DNA of 34,656 bases from Candidatus Physcousia equi. Lineage in GTDB: Bacteria > Bacteroidota > Bacteroidia > Bacteroidales > Bacteroidaceae. Both the position numbers and the translations under genes were made by a program. Below are positions 1-8,306 of the stretch, piece by piece. The DNA lies in assembly GCA_018065005.1 (NCBI GenBank), contig JAGHUD010000058.1, positions 1-34,656 of the forward strand, written 5' to 3'. The notes under the pieces were generated by a model. That model did no database searches. It worked only from the letters and a program-made list of their open reading frames with translations, and was not told the origin of the DNA. The first letter of the stretch is position 1. Every line of letters starts with the position of its first letter.

Positions 1-174
1 ACATGACTGAAATACAGCAGTAAAATAGCCAACAAGATAAGTGAAAGCGTGGCAAGTTATCAAAAGTATTTTGTACCATGTTATTATTTTATCGTCACTA
101 AGTTCCTGTTCAACGGTGAAACACCTACGTGGAGAATGAGGTGGTTGCACAAAGCAGAGAGCTCCTCGTGGGCG
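1..174. other. Window edge, no gene recognised
   Basis: This stretch lies downstream of the M64 peptidase stop codon. The only open frame is short, on the plus strand, and runs antisense into the peptidase gene; it resembles nothing I know. I see no convincing terminator hairpin. The left edge may hold the end of a transcript that continues outside the window. Confidence 0.4.
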
Positions 175-1515
175 CTATTCTGCTACATAGAACTGCGTGA
201 TGCGACGAATGGCACGGTCGCAAACGGGGCAGAAGTTTTCCACCTCGTTGATCTTCATGCGGCACTCTTGGGCTGGACGATAGCAACCGCGTGACTGATA
301 GCCCGCACCCTCGAAGACTCCGACGCGAGAGACACAAGCATTGAGACGCGCCCAGGATGCCGTGTCGCCGGTTGCTATGCTGCGGTAGTGGGGCACACAA
401 GGGTCGAGCGGCGTGGGTATGGGGGTGCCCGCAGGCATCATGTCTGCCCATTTGGAGGCGAAGTCGTGGAGGGTGGTGATGTTGGGCTCCCAGGGCTCGG
501 TGTCGGGCAGATACCAGGGCGAGTCCATGTCGTCGTAGGCATATTCGTCGGCAAGTCCGCCAAAGGCATGACCGAACTCATGCACCAGCACCTCCTTGAA
601 GGTGGAGTGGTCGGAAGTGGTGAGGGTGAGCTGATTGTAGATGCCACCGCCGCCGTAGTGATCGCTGTTTACCAGCACGATGAGGTGCTCGAAAGGCACG
701 CCGGCAAGGAGGTCGTAGAGGTGATGGATGGACTGTGTGGTGAGGTAACGTTCGGAGTAGAATGTGTCGAAATGTGTGTAGCATGCTGTCGTGCGCCAAG
801 CATTGAGATGCGGCACACTGGTGCCACTCTCTTGACTGGGCACGAAGACGGGATGGAAACAAAAATAGCCCTGCAACGAACGGAAGGGTTCCCGCTCGAA
901 GAGGGCTTGGATGGCTCGCTGGCAATCGCCGGCATACTTGTCTTGCTCCGTGGCGGTGTAGCCTTCGGAGAGGATGGCAATGTGGATGCGAGGAGCTTGT
1001 GGCTGCTGCGCAGGCACGGTGGGCAGGTGGAGGGCTTGAGGATGGGCAGAGAGCGGACAGATGAGGATGTCGTGGGGATTGAGTGTGTGCGTCATCTCGG
1101 TGGTGAGATGCTGATAACGGTCGAAGAGCGCTACCGTGATGTCGACGGTGTCCTTGGGCATGGGGATGAAGTAGGAGGCGTCGAAGGCGCGATCGGTGTG
1201 GCGCGCCTCCTCCTCGAGTTGCCACTCCTGGAAGAGTGTTGAGAAGGTCCAGACGTAGATGACCTGCTGTGTGGCGTGGTCGCGCACTGTGATTTGTCCG
1301 TTTCCCTTGAGAAAGGTCTCTGCAAGACGGCTTCTGCGCCCGTGCCACCCTTTCTGCCTGTAGGCTTGCTGCAAGTAGACATGCGCCTGATGCGCATTGC
1401 CGCCCATGACGTAGTCGAGACGAAGTGTCTCGTCCTCGAAGTATTGCTCGAACTCCTGTGCTCTGACTGTTGCCGCAACGAGCAGCATCACTACAAAACC
1501 AACTAATCTTCTCAT
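175..1515 (-). CDS. Secreted M64-family (IgA peptidase-like) zinc metallopeptidase
   Basis: A protein of 446 residues. Residues 1-20 form a Sec signal peptide (MRRLVGFVVMLLVAATVRAQ), so the product is exported to the periplasm or beyond. About residues 20-165 match the N-terminal beta domain typical of Bacteroidota M64 proteins. The catalytic half starts near residue 176 (IHIAILSEGYT). It carries the zinc motif HEFGHAFGGLADEY, with His312, Glu313 and His316 as expected ligands and base and Asp323 as the likely third ligand. A Cys-containing tail follows (near residues 410-435). The family takes its name from an IgA1-cleaving enzyme of Clostridium ramosum (Thomasclavelia ramosa), but most Bacteroidota members have no known substrate, so IgA cleavage should not be assumed. 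The protein ends in YVAE without a recognisable T9SS C-terminal domain. It lies 54 bases after manA on the same strand and may share its transcript. Confidence 0.88.
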   Translation of the reverse strand: MRRLVGFVVMLLVAATVRAQEFEQYFEDETLRLDYVMGGNAHQAHVYLQQAYRQKGWHGRRSRLAETFLKGNGQITVRDHATQQVIYVWTFSTLFQEWQLEEEARHTDRAFDASYFIPMPKDTVDITVALFDRYQHLTTEMTHTLNPHDILICPLSAHPQALHLPTVPAQQPQAPRIHIAILSEGYTATEQDKYAGDCQRAIQALFEREPFRSLQGYFCFHPVFVPSQESGTSVPHLNAWRTTACYTHFDTFYSERYLTTQSIHHLYDLLAGVPFEHLIVLVNSDHYGGGGIYNQLTLTTSDHSTFKEVLVHEFGHAFGGLADEYAYDDMDSPWYLPDTEPWEPNITTLHDFASKWADMMPAGTPIPTPLDPCVPHYRSIATGDTASWARLNACVSRVGVFEGAGYQSRGCYRPAQECRMKINEVENFCPVCDRAIRRITQFYVAE

Positions 1516-1546
1516 GCTATGACCTTCAATGAAATGGATAATGCCT

Positions 1547-1578
1547 AACTATGAACTATGAACTATGAACTATGAACT
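1547..1578. repeat. Heptanucleotide tandem repeat AACTATG, about 4.5 copies
   Basis: Four exact AACTATG units (1547-1574) plus a partial fifth lie in the 54-base gap between manA and the M64 peptidase. The array overlaps the manA TAG stop codon at 1572-1570. Each seven-base unit added or lost would change the spacing to the downstream start, but no reading frame crosses the whole array. Confidence 0.9.
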
Positions 1579-2622
1579 CCAAATTATCGATGCCACGTTC
1601 TTGATGAGTGTGGTGGACCACGACCGATAGTTGTCGATGAAGGCTTCGACGAGCGTGCTTGCCGTGCTCGTGTGGGGCTGCACCTTGAGGTCGGCACATT
1701 GGGCGGGAATGAGGCAACTGTGGCCCGCTGACAGGACGATGGCATCATCGGGACTGGATTCGGGCGTGATGCGGCAGTCGCCTTGTGTGCACATATAGAT
1801 GACGAAGCTGTCGCACTTGCGCAAGTGGCGCGTGACAGGAGCTTTGAGGTCGAGCAGGTTGAGCTGGAAGAAGGGACTGCAGACAACGTGGGTGGGGCGA
1901 TTGGGACGAATGCTGTAGTGGGTCTGATAGTCCTCCTCGACACGAAAGTCGAGGGCGTCGAGAGCAAGGTCGGTGTGGAGGGGACGAGGAAGTCCGTCAA
2001 GTCCGGGGCGGTTGTAGTCGAAGATGCGATAGGTGACGTCGCTGGACTGCTGCACCTCTGCCAAAAGGATGCCGCCGCAGATGGCATGGACGCGGCCGGC
2101 TGGGATGTAGAAGATGTCGCCTGGATGCACCTCGTAGGCCTGAAGCACGTCGCAGATGGTACCGTCTGCCACGCGGCTCTTATAAGCTTCGGGGGTGATT
2201 GCGGTCTTGAAGCCTGAGTAGATTTTGGCGCCTGGCAATGCGTTGATGATGTACCACATCTCGTTCTTACCAAAACAGTTGTGGCGCTTCAGGGCGAGTG
2301 CGTCGTCGGGATGCACCTGTATGCTAAGGTCGCTGGCAGCCCCAATGAACTTGGCAAGGAGAGGAAACTTGCCGCCATAGCGCTCGCTGACCTTCTTGCC
2401 AAGCAGCTGCTGCCCGTAGTGGGCAACGAGTTCGGGCAGAGTAGTGCCCTGCAAGGGACCATTGGCAACAACGGAGGGACTGGTCTCGATGGCACTGACT
2501 TCCCATGACTCTCCCACATGCGGAGGTGCTTGCTGAAGTCCCTTCCATTTGCCTATCTGCTCACTGCCCCACACCACTTGGTGCAGGTTGTCGGTGAAGA
2601 GGAAAGGATAGAGTTGGCTCAT
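1570..2622 (-). CDS. manA: Mannose-6-phosphate isomerase, class I (type I PMI)
   Basis: A cytosolic zinc enzyme that interconverts fructose-6-phosphate and mannose-6-phosphate. This is the entry to GDP-mannose and GDP-fucose made for surface glycans. From ATG 2622 the protein has 350 residues (MSQLYPFLFTDNLHQVVWGS). The cupin zinc site is visible as SIQVHPDD, then KNEMWYI, then GRVHAICGG further on. The short PMI form of about 300-350 residues is usual in Bacteroidota. The frame stays open upstream to 2730, but that stretch is proline-rich, starts with TTG and matches no family, so ATG 2622 is preferred. The gene lies beside glycosyltransferases, which fits a role in supplying mannose-derived nucleotide sugars; that link is inference. 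Confidence 0.92.
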   Translation of the reverse strand: MSQLYPFLFTDNLHQVVWGSEQIGKWKGLQQAPPHVGESWEVSAIETSPSVVANGPLQGTTLPELVAHYGQQLLGKKVSERYGGKFPLLAKFIGAASDLSIQVHPDDALALKRHNCFGKNEMWYIINALPGAKIYSGFKTAITPEAYKSRVADGTICDVLQAYEVHPGDIFYIPAGRVHAICGGILLAEVQQSSDVTYRIFDYNRPGLDGLPRPLHTDLALDALDFRVEEDYQTHYSIRPNRPTHVVCSPFFQLNLLDLKAPVTRHLRKCDSFVIYMCTQGDCRITPESSPDDAIVLSAGHSCLIPAQCADLKVQPHTSTASTLVEAFIDNYRSWSTTLIKNVASIIWSS

Positions 2623-2726
2623 CTGGGGTGGCTGCGCTTTTGGTGTTAAGTGGAGAGGGATACGTGGGGGTGGGGCTCCGTTGTATGAGTTGGCTGATGG
2701 TGCTCCGGATTTGGGCACATGCTTTT

Positions 2727-2759
2727 GCAAAGTAACGAAGAAAGGATGACAAATCCAAA
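2727..2759 (-). promoter_or_regulatory. Probable Bacteroidota-type promoter of manA
   Basis: Read on the minus strand, TTTG (2759-2756) is followed after 20 bases by TTACTTTGC (2735-2727). The consensus is TTTG, about 19-20 bases, TAnnTTTG, so the -7 box has one mismatch. Transcription would begin about 100 bases before the manA ATG. Confidence 0.5.
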
Positions 2760-2812
2760 CTTTTCCTTGTTTTTCCGATGCCGAAAAGAGGAGAATGAGA
2801 CTTTGTGTGAAA

Positions 2813-2860
2813 AATAAAGTGGCTACATGCTACACTTTATTGTTTTTTTTGTAACTTTGC
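2813..2860 (+). promoter_or_regulatory. Promoter with inverted repeat upstream of the GT2 gene
   Basis: A perfect -7 box TAACTTTGC lies at 2852-2860. The expected -33 TTTG is missing. Its place is taken by a perfect 9-base inverted repeat, AATAAAGTG (2813-2821) and CACTTTATT (2833-2841), with an 11-base centre, followed by T8. This looks like an operator at a regulated promoter. An AT-rich terminator is an alternative, since T8 follows the second arm. A 7-base hairpin (TCTCTGC at 2890-2896, GCAGAGA at 2911-2917) lies in the roughly 100-base leader. Confidence 0.5.
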
Positions 2861-2962
2861 CACATTGAAAAACAATTGCGGGCCATGATTCTCTGCACGC
2901 GAAAAGGAGAGCAGAGAAGACCTGAAGGTTTGACCGCATCGAACAAAAAAGCAGACTACCGA

Positions 2963-3844
2963 ATGAAACTGAGCGTCATCACCATTGGCTACAACAATAA
3001 GTTGGGCTATCTGAACACCTTCAAATCCGTAGAGGCACAAATGTGCCGCGATTTCGAATATATCGTGGTGGACGGAGCCTCAAAGGATGGTTCTCAAGAT
3101 GTGATAAAGGAATATGCGGAGAAGGGATTGATTCACCAATGGGTGAGCGAACCTGACAAGGGCATATACGACGCAATGAACAAGGGCATTGCGATGGCTA
3201 CGGGTGAGTATATGCTCTTTCTCAATTCGGGCGATTCGTTCTACAACAAGCATAGTGTGCACAGCGTGCTGCCCTTTCTGAGGGGAGAGGATTTCTATTG
3301 CTGCGACATCATTGAGGATTTGCCCCACTACTGGTATCGCAAGGTGCCTGAGCAGATGGCTGCCCATGAGATTATTCTCCACCCTCTGCCCCACCAGAGC
3401 ACCTACATCCGCTCTGAGATGCTCAAGGCTCGCCCCTACTCGCTCGACTATCAATTGGTGAGCGACTGGGAACAAATGATGTATGAGTTTCTCACGAACA
3501 ACCGTTCGTATTGCTATCTGCCCTTCGTGACAACCGTCTTTGACACCAATGGGTGCAGCTTCGACGAAGAGAAACAGAAGATGTTTGCCAAGGAGATAGA
3601 CGATGTGCGCCACCAATACCTGCCAGAGATGGTGTTGAATGACATGTATCTGATCGAGAACTGGCAGAAGGCTGCTGAGCGCACCTACATAACACCCAAG
3701 TCTGATGCTCACCTGTATCAGAAGAAGATCATTGCGGGTCTGAACCTCAACTCGGTTGCTGGAGATTTCAAGATTATGCGCAATGCCTTGAAACTCGTCT
3801 TTCATCACTTGTTTGCCAAGAAGACGAGGGTGGGCAAACCTTGA
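2963..3844 (+). CDS. Family 2 glycosyltransferase
   Basis: A GT-A fold inverting glycosyltransferase of 293 residues that would transfer a sugar from a nucleotide donor onto a glycan acceptor at the inner face of the membrane. The start MKLSVITIGYNN is the classic GT2 N-terminal strand. Other marks are VVDGASKDG near residue 35, the EPDKGIYDAMNKG segment near 65-77 and LNSGD (DXD-like region) near 90. The C-terminal half is less typical and ends in a basic helix. ATG 2963 is chosen because the GT2 fold starts there; the open frame upstream to 2876 adds only an untypical basic leader. It faces the GT2-DUF5672 gene, and the two GT2 domains are clearly paralogous. Donor and acceptor cannot be read from the sequence. 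Confidence 0.88.
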   Translation: MKLSVITIGYNNKLGYLNTFKSVEAQMCRDFEYIVVDGASKDGSQDVIKEYAEKGLIHQWVSEPDKGIYDAMNKGIAMATGEYMLFLNSGDSFYNKHSVHSVLPFLRGEDFYCCDIIEDLPHYWYRKVPEQMAAHEIILHPLPHQSTYIRSEMLKARPYSLDYQLVSDWEQMMYEFLTNNRSYCYLPFVTTVFDTNGCSFDEEKQKMFAKEIDDVRHQYLPEMVLNDMYLIENWQKAAERTYITPKSDAHLYQKKIIAGLNLNSVAGDFKIMRNALKLVFHHLFAKKTRVGKP

Positions 3845-3921
3845 TGCGGCGAAGAGAGAGAAGATAGGGGGAGAAGAAGAGGATGCGGCGCAGATGAGGG
3901 AGAGGACCAAAGACGTGCCCG

Positions 3922-5535
3922 TCAGCGAACTTCTTGTCCTTGACACTGCTCGTCGATGAGGGGCAACCAATAGCTTTCGCACTCGTTCTTGTCGAACGCA
4001 TGGCAGCCGAAGGGCATGTGGCTCTGCGGTTGGGGAAAGTAGTGTAAGGGAAACGACTCGACCGAAAAACGGCGTGCAGTAGCCTCATCGGGAATCCTGA
4101 ACCCATAGTAGGAATGGGAAGCATAGACGCCGAAGATGAGGTCTTCGTTGACGTTCTTACGAAGGAAATAGCCAAGCGTGTTCTTCTGTCCCAAGAGGCG
4201 GGGCAGGAGACCAAGAATTGTGTGCCAACGCATCTTGTAGCGCCGGCATAGTCCACTGAGCTTCATGAACGGAAGATGCTTGGGCTTGGCAAGCAAGTCG
4301 AGGCAATAGGCAACGCGGCGCAGGGAGAGTCCTCCATTGCCCACGCCCCACACGCGATGGGACACGCTGCCATCGGGATGCCGAAAATGGATGGGTGCAC
4401 CAATGTAGTCATATCCCCTCGCACACCAATCGTCGAGTTCATCGCGGAAGACCAAGGCATCCAGTTGGCAGATGAGCACATACTGATATGTCGCAAAAAG
4501 CTTGTAGAAGGAGGGGGAAAGCATCAGACGGTTGTAGTCTGCGACGGAAGTGAAGTAAGCCTGCGAAAAGTAGCGATAGAAAACGTGCACACCAAGTCGT
4601 GCTGCCTCATCTGCATACACAGAAAGGTCGCAATCCTGATGACTGACGATGCAGATGGGATGGCGATGGAGTACTTTCAGGTTTTGGCGGAAGGACAATA
4701 GTTCCAACGCAGAGGGTTGGGGCTTATACACCGGAATCACAACTACGCAGGAGGGTTGGGGCGTGTCGTCTGTTGTCTTTGCGTCTGCTTGACCGACAAG
4801 AGAGCGCTCCAAGGTGGTTTTTGCTTGCTTGACAAGAGAGCGCTTTTGGGAGGTGTCTGCTTGCTCGACGAGAGAGTGCTTTTGGGAGAGTTCTGCAAGG
4901 ATGCTCTGCTTCTCGCGCTCTATCTGTTTCTTTTGGGTGCTGCTCACACCGCCCACGACAAAGCTGGATATGCAGAGACCGCAGTGCTGGAAGGTGCAAC
5001 CTTGCAGGCAGAGCTCGATCCAGAGGCGCCAGTCTGCCACAATCTTCTGGCGCGCATCATAGCCGCCGACACGGCGAATCGCCGAGCTCTTGATGAACGA
5101 GGAGGGGTGGCCCAGGGCGGTTTGAATGAGATAGGGAAGCGTGATGTGGCGACTATAGTAACCTATCCCCCTACCCTTCTTCGACACAAATTCCAGATCA
5201 CCATAGACGACATCGGCGGTCATCTCCATCTTCTGCATGTGCTCCATGATGCGGTCGTTGTAGAGATAGTCGCCGCTGTTGAGATAGAGCTGGTAGGTTC
5301 CGCTGGCTCTACGCATTCCCTTGTTCATGGCATCATAAATGCCCTGGTCGGGTTCCGAGATAAGCAAGTCGGGCTTGCGGGTGAGCGTAGAGAGAAAGTG
5401 GATGGTGCCGTCGGTGCTTGCTCCGTCGACAACAATCCACTCGAAGTCCTGAACCGTCTGGTGTCCGATGCTTTCAGCTGTCAGGCGGAGTCCTTCGAGG
5501 TTATTGTAGCAAATGGTGATGATGGATATTTTCAT
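3922..5535 (-). CDS. GT2 glycosyltransferase fused to a DUF5672 domain
   Basis: A two-domain protein of 537 residues. Residues 1 to about 215 are a GT2 glycosyltransferase: MKISIITICYNN at the N-terminus, VVDGASTDG, EPDQGIYDAMNKGMRRASG and LNSGD. A hydrophilic linker (about residues 215-265) carries three 12-residue repeats of the type RSLVxQAD. The C-terminal domain from CVVVIPVYKP has the marks of DUF5672, a putative glycosyltransferase-like family: CQLDALVF (DXD-like), YDYIGAP and GNGGLSLR. It ends with short His/Pro-rich segments. Start ATG 5535 gives a perfect GT2 beginning; the frame upstream is not family-like. It is the last gene of the minus-strand glycan run, 20 bases after its neighbour. 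It may add two different sugars or one sugar plus a modification; this is inference. Confidence 0.85.
   Translation of the reverse strand: MKISIITICYNNLEGLRLTAESIGHQTVQDFEWIVVDGASTDGTIHFLSTLTRKPDLLISEPDQGIYDAMNKGMRRASGTYQLYLNSGDYLYNDRIMEHMQKMEMTADVVYGDLEFVSKKGRGIGYYSRHITLPYLIQTALGHPSSFIKSSAIRRVGGYDARQKIVADWRLWIELCLQGCTFQHCGLCISSFVVGGVSSTQKKQIEREKQSILAELSQKHSLVEQADTSQKRSLVKQAKTTLERSLVGQADAKTTDDTPQPSCVVVIPVYKPQPSALELLSFRQNLKVLHRHPICIVSHQDCDLSVYADEAARLGVHVFYRYFSQAYFTSVADYNRLMLSPSFYKLFATYQYVLICQLDALVFRDELDDWCARGYDYIGAPIHFRHPDGSVSHRVWGVGNGGLSLRRVAYCLDLLAKPKHLPFMKLSGLCRRYKMRWHTILGLLPRLLGQKNTLGYFLRKNVNEDLIFGVYASHSYYGFRIPDEATARRFSVESFPLHYFPQPQSHMPFGCHAFDKNECESYWLPLIDEQCQGQEVR
4786..4893. repeat. 36-base tandem repeat, three imperfect copies, in a domain linker
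   Basis: Copies begin at 4786, 4822 and 4858, each with TGCTTG followed by a form of GACAAGAGAGCG. The 36-base period keeps frame and encodes 12-residue units (QKHSLVEQAD, QKRSLVKQAK, LERSLVGQAD) in the linker between the GT2 and DUF5672 domains. Confidence 0.85.
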
Positions 5536-5555
5536 TGTTTTGCCTGTTGTGGGTA

Positions 5556-6494
5556 TCAGAAAAGCAGGAGCAGCGCCAGAGCCACTATGATGAGCCATTG
5601 CACGACAATCACATAGGTGAGATGCTGGCGTATCTTCTTCATGCGCCGTTTGGCACGATAGATGTTGGCGCGCAACGTCATGAGAAGTTCGTATTCGCGG
5701 GCTCCGATGCTGGCTTCATCACAAGGGGTGAGGAAGTAGACACATTCCACCTTGCGTCCGAACATAAAGCGAACGTTCTTCTGCCGCAAATCGGGCAAGT
5801 GGAAGAGGTTGTGCTTGTCTGAGCCATGCAAGTAGAGTTGCATATAGTAGGAACTCAGCACCTGACTGCTCACAGGGAGCACCTTGAGGTGCGCGCACTC
5901 CTTGTTTATGACGGCAGACAACACCGTCTGATCCAATCGCTCTATCTTGCCTTTGGTGCCTAACTCCAGCAACAGACTCATCGTCTGCGTTTCGATAGTT
6001 CGTGCTATCTCACCGCGACGTGTAATCATGAAACCTCCTTGATAGAGACCTTTGCACTGCACATCATAACCTTTCGCGCGGAGCACGCTCATGCAGCGTT
6101 CTGCCTGTTGCTGACTATAGCCGCGTTCTTTCACCCACACCTTATACTCTTCCTCTATGGTAGAACGCTGCGGGTGAGGCATGAGACAGAGGTCGTAGTG
6201 ACCATCCTCAAAATAGTCTATGATGGGCTTCAGACTCTTTTTGATGCCGATGCTGCCATCAACGCGCAGACAGATGTCAGTGGTGCAGTACTTGAAGATG
6301 TTGAAGCGGGTCATGTAGCAGCGATTGAAGGTGGAGAGACCTTCCAACTCGGGGTCGAAAATGACATGCCACGTGGAAGACTGAAGATTCTGCTGATCCG
6401 TAACAAGCACGTATTCGGCTTCCGGATCCTTCTCTTCAATCTCGTGAACGAGTTCATACTTTCCAATATGATAAGTAAGGACTGTGTAACGCAT
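5556..6494 (-). CDS. Putative glycosyltransferase, DUF616 (TOD1/MUCI70)-like, with C-terminal membrane anchor
   Basis: A protein of 312 residues that starts MRYTVLTYHIGKYE. The pattern VLVTD near residue 30, FNRCYMTRFNIFKY near residues 57-70 and LRVDGSIGIKK near 75-86 resemble the DUF616 glycosyltransferase-like family, in which an acidic (DG) motif is conserved. QGGFMITRR near residue 150 fits an acceptor loop seen in many glycosyltransferases. The last 20 or so residues (VVQWLIIVALALLLLF) form one membrane helix with a basic stretch (RAKRRMKKIRQH) before it, which suggests a tail-anchored protein on the inner membrane. It is 4 bases from the upstream gene and 20 from the downstream one. 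Family assignment is from memory of motifs and is moderately sure. Confidence 0.6.
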   Translation of the reverse strand: MRYTVLTYHIGKYELVHEIEEKDPEAEYVLVTDQQNLQSSTWHVIFDPELEGLSTFNRCYMTRFNIFKYCTTDICLRVDGSIGIKKSLKPIIDYFEDGHYDLCLMPHPQRSTIEEEYKVWVKERGYSQQQAERCMSVLRAKGYDVQCKGLYQGGFMITRRGEIARTIETQTMSLLLELGTKGKIERLDQTVLSAVINKECAHLKVLPVSSQVLSSYYMQLYLHGSDKHNLFHLPDLRQKNVRFMFGRKVECVYFLTPCDEASIGAREYELLMTLRANIYRAKRRMKKIRQHLTYVIVVQWLIIVALALLLLF

Positions 6495-6498
6495 CTTG

Positions 6499-7296
6499 CT
6501 AATAAACTATGGGGGTGTCGAAAAGTTTGGTTGCCAACGCTGAATAGGTGCTCCCCTTGGAACCGATGATGAGGTTTGCTTTGGCGAGGCAGAAAAGCTC
6601 CAGCACAGAATCCTGCATTCCGCTCACGCTGTTGCGGTCGAGCGACAGCTCTTCAAGCGTCAGCACCCTGCCGGGGAAAAGGCTGCGCATGAAGGCTTTG
6701 ACCGAGGTGTCGTCGGAAGCGATGTAGAACAGGCAGTTGGGATGATGTTTCTGCTGGCGCTTCATCTCTGCCACATATCCTTCGAGAGGATTGGAAGCAA
6801 TGACTGCTCTATGGTCGGTCCTGCGCACGTGCACGCCTATGGTATAAGACGTATAGCGCGCAACAAACTGCTCGATGCGCTGCTGTATCTCTGGGATTGG
6901 CACGAAATAACGCGACAGCATCGACTGCTCGACAACGGGGCAGAACGGGCGATTGCCTTCGACAAAAATCTTACCATCGGTTGGCGTCTTCGTGAGCAGC
7001 ATCTCGCTGTCGTGTATGCGGCGTGCCTTGTAGCATTTGTCATAGACGAAGGAACGCAAGAGGCGGGGCAACCACAATTGCCTCTTTCCAGGACTCTTCA
7101 TGTAGAACTTGGAGAGGCGCTGCACACGAAGGCCTTCGATGGGAAGGAAGAGCTCGTCGAACCAAGCACGGCAGTCCCATGTTTTGTCCCAGAACAGCGT
7201 GATTTCATGTTGAGCAACGGTTTGCAAGGCGAGAGCGTTTGCAAGCACATTGATTCGGTTTCCTAAACCGCAATATGGCACTATGTCTATCTTCAT
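6499..7296 (-). CDS. Fucosyltransferase-like protein (HxRRTDH motif)
   Basis: A protein of 265 residues with no signal peptide or membrane helix. The N-terminus MKIDIVPYCGLGNRINVLAN contains the GLGNR motif typical of GT11/GT23/O-fucosyltransferase-type enzymes. HVRRTDH at residues 156-162 matches the conserved HxRR(T/G)D donor-binding motif of the same superfamily. A third conserved patch near the C-terminus (IIGSKGSTYSALA) resembles the motif S-x-S/T-F/Y-S of these enzymes. They transfer fucose from GDP-fucose, a sugar derived from the mannose-6-phosphate that ManA makes. Fucose specificity is inferred from the superfamily only. The gene is 14 bases after a GT4 and 4 bases before the DUF616-like gene. 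Confidence 0.65.
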   Translation of the reverse strand: MKIDIVPYCGLGNRINVLANALALQTVAQHEITLFWDKTWDCRAWFDELFLPIEGLRVQRLSKFYMKSPGKRQLWLPRLLRSFVYDKCYKARRIHDSEMLLTKTPTDGKIFVEGNRPFCPVVEQSMLSRYFVPIPEIQQRIEQFVARYTSYTIGVHVRRTDHRAVIASNPLEGYVAEMKRQQKHHPNCLFYIASDDTSVKAFMRSLFPGRVLTLEELSLDRNSVSGMQDSVLELFCLAKANLIIGSKGSTYSALATKLFDTPIVY

Positions 7297-7310
7297 ATCG
7301 CTTCACATTG

Positions 7311-8306
7311 TTAAGTCCACTGAAGCTTCTTGCTGTCTGACTGCAAGGAACGGGGAGGTTTCTGATTCAGCGTTTCGCCATTGAGCACTTGCTCGTATTT
7401 GGCTAGATAAGCCTCTGCCATCACTCTGGCGTTGTGCACATCTCTCGCATATTCGTGACAGGCGTGGGGAGAATACGCGGCATGACGTACAATATGTTCT
7501 GCCATCTCCTGTACGGAGCTACAGAGGTAGCCAACCTCCGGAACAACCAACTCGGGGAGCGAGCCATAGGGGGTGGCAAAGACGGGGCTACCAAAGTAGA
7601 GACTTTCGGTTATGGCTATGCCAAAAGGCTCGTCCCAACGAACAGGAAAGATAAAACCACGCGAGCGTTGCAGCACATCAAACTTCTGCTGACCTCCGAC
7701 CATGCCCATGAAGTCTGCATGGCGAGACCAATGGAACTTGATGCCGTGCTTGAGGTTGAGACGGTGGCCTCCCATGATGCGCAACTTTGTCGGGCTGTCT
7801 GACATCTTGTTGATGCGGTTGACCACGTCGATGGCTCCACGCACGTTCTTTTGACGCCATGCTGCCTGACCCAGGAAATGGAAATGGGTGCGAGGTGCAT
7901 GAAGGTCAACGCTTGCATAGTCATCCCAGTTCATTCCGTTATAGACGTACTGATTGCTGCCATGACGCTCCGCATGGTTGCGCGACACGAAAAGGCTGTT
8001 CAGAGGGAGTTCTCCCTGAAGAAAATTGCCGTGCCAGGTCACAATGTATGGTTTGGGGAAATCGTCACCAATGCGTTCATTGTTGAAATGCACTACGTCT
8101 ACGTCTGCAGGTATCTGCTGCGCCACAGGCAATGCAGGGTTGATGTGGACCATTTGGGCGAAGTCGCACGAAGAACCTTTTGGCGCTACGAAGACCACCT
8201 GATGCCCCATGTCGTGCAGTGCTTGCCCGAGATACCACATGACACGTTCGGTGCCCCCATAGGCAAAGACGGGAATGACTGTGTCTATGACAATGGCTAT
8301 TTTCAT
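7311..8306 (-). CDS. Family 4 glycosyltransferase
   Basis: A GT-B fold retaining glycosyltransferase of 331 residues. The N-terminal half starts MKIAIVIDTVIPVFAYGGTE, with the glycine-rich acceptor loop. The C-terminal donor-binding half has RWDEPFGIAITESLYFGSPV, where the two Glu of the EX7E motif are visible. The ATG at 8306 overlaps the GT9 stop codon in an ATGA junction, which argues for this start over the longer open frame and for translational coupling. It probably extends the LPS core or a related surface glycan. Confidence 0.87.
   Translation of the reverse strand: MKIAIVIDTVIPVFAYGGTERVMWYLGQALHDMGHQVVFVAPKGSSCDFAQMVHINPALPVAQQIPADVDVVHFNNERIGDDFPKPYIVTWHGNFLQGELPLNSLFVSRNHAERHGSNQYVYNGMNWDDYASVDLHAPRTHFHFLGQAAWRQKNVRGAIDVVNRINKMSDSPTKLRIMGGHRLNLKHGIKFHWSRHADFMGMVGGQQKFDVLQRSRGFIFPVRWDEPFGIAITESLYFGSPVFATPYGSLPELVVPEVGYLCSSVQEMAEHIVRHAAYSPHACHEYARDVHNARVMAEAYLAKYEQVLNGETLNQKPPRSLQSDSKKLQWT

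Noticed and set aside
388..1242. Plus-strand open frame of 284 codons
   Set aside because: It is antisense to the M64 peptidase, which has a signal peptide and zinc motif; the antisense product resembles no family.
175..1515. M64 peptidase as T9SS cargo
   Set aside because: I see no C-terminal sorting domain; the protein ends soon after the catalytic part.
3845..3921. Terminator between the convergent GT2 genes
   Set aside because: The gap is purine-rich and I find no stem with a T-run in either direction.
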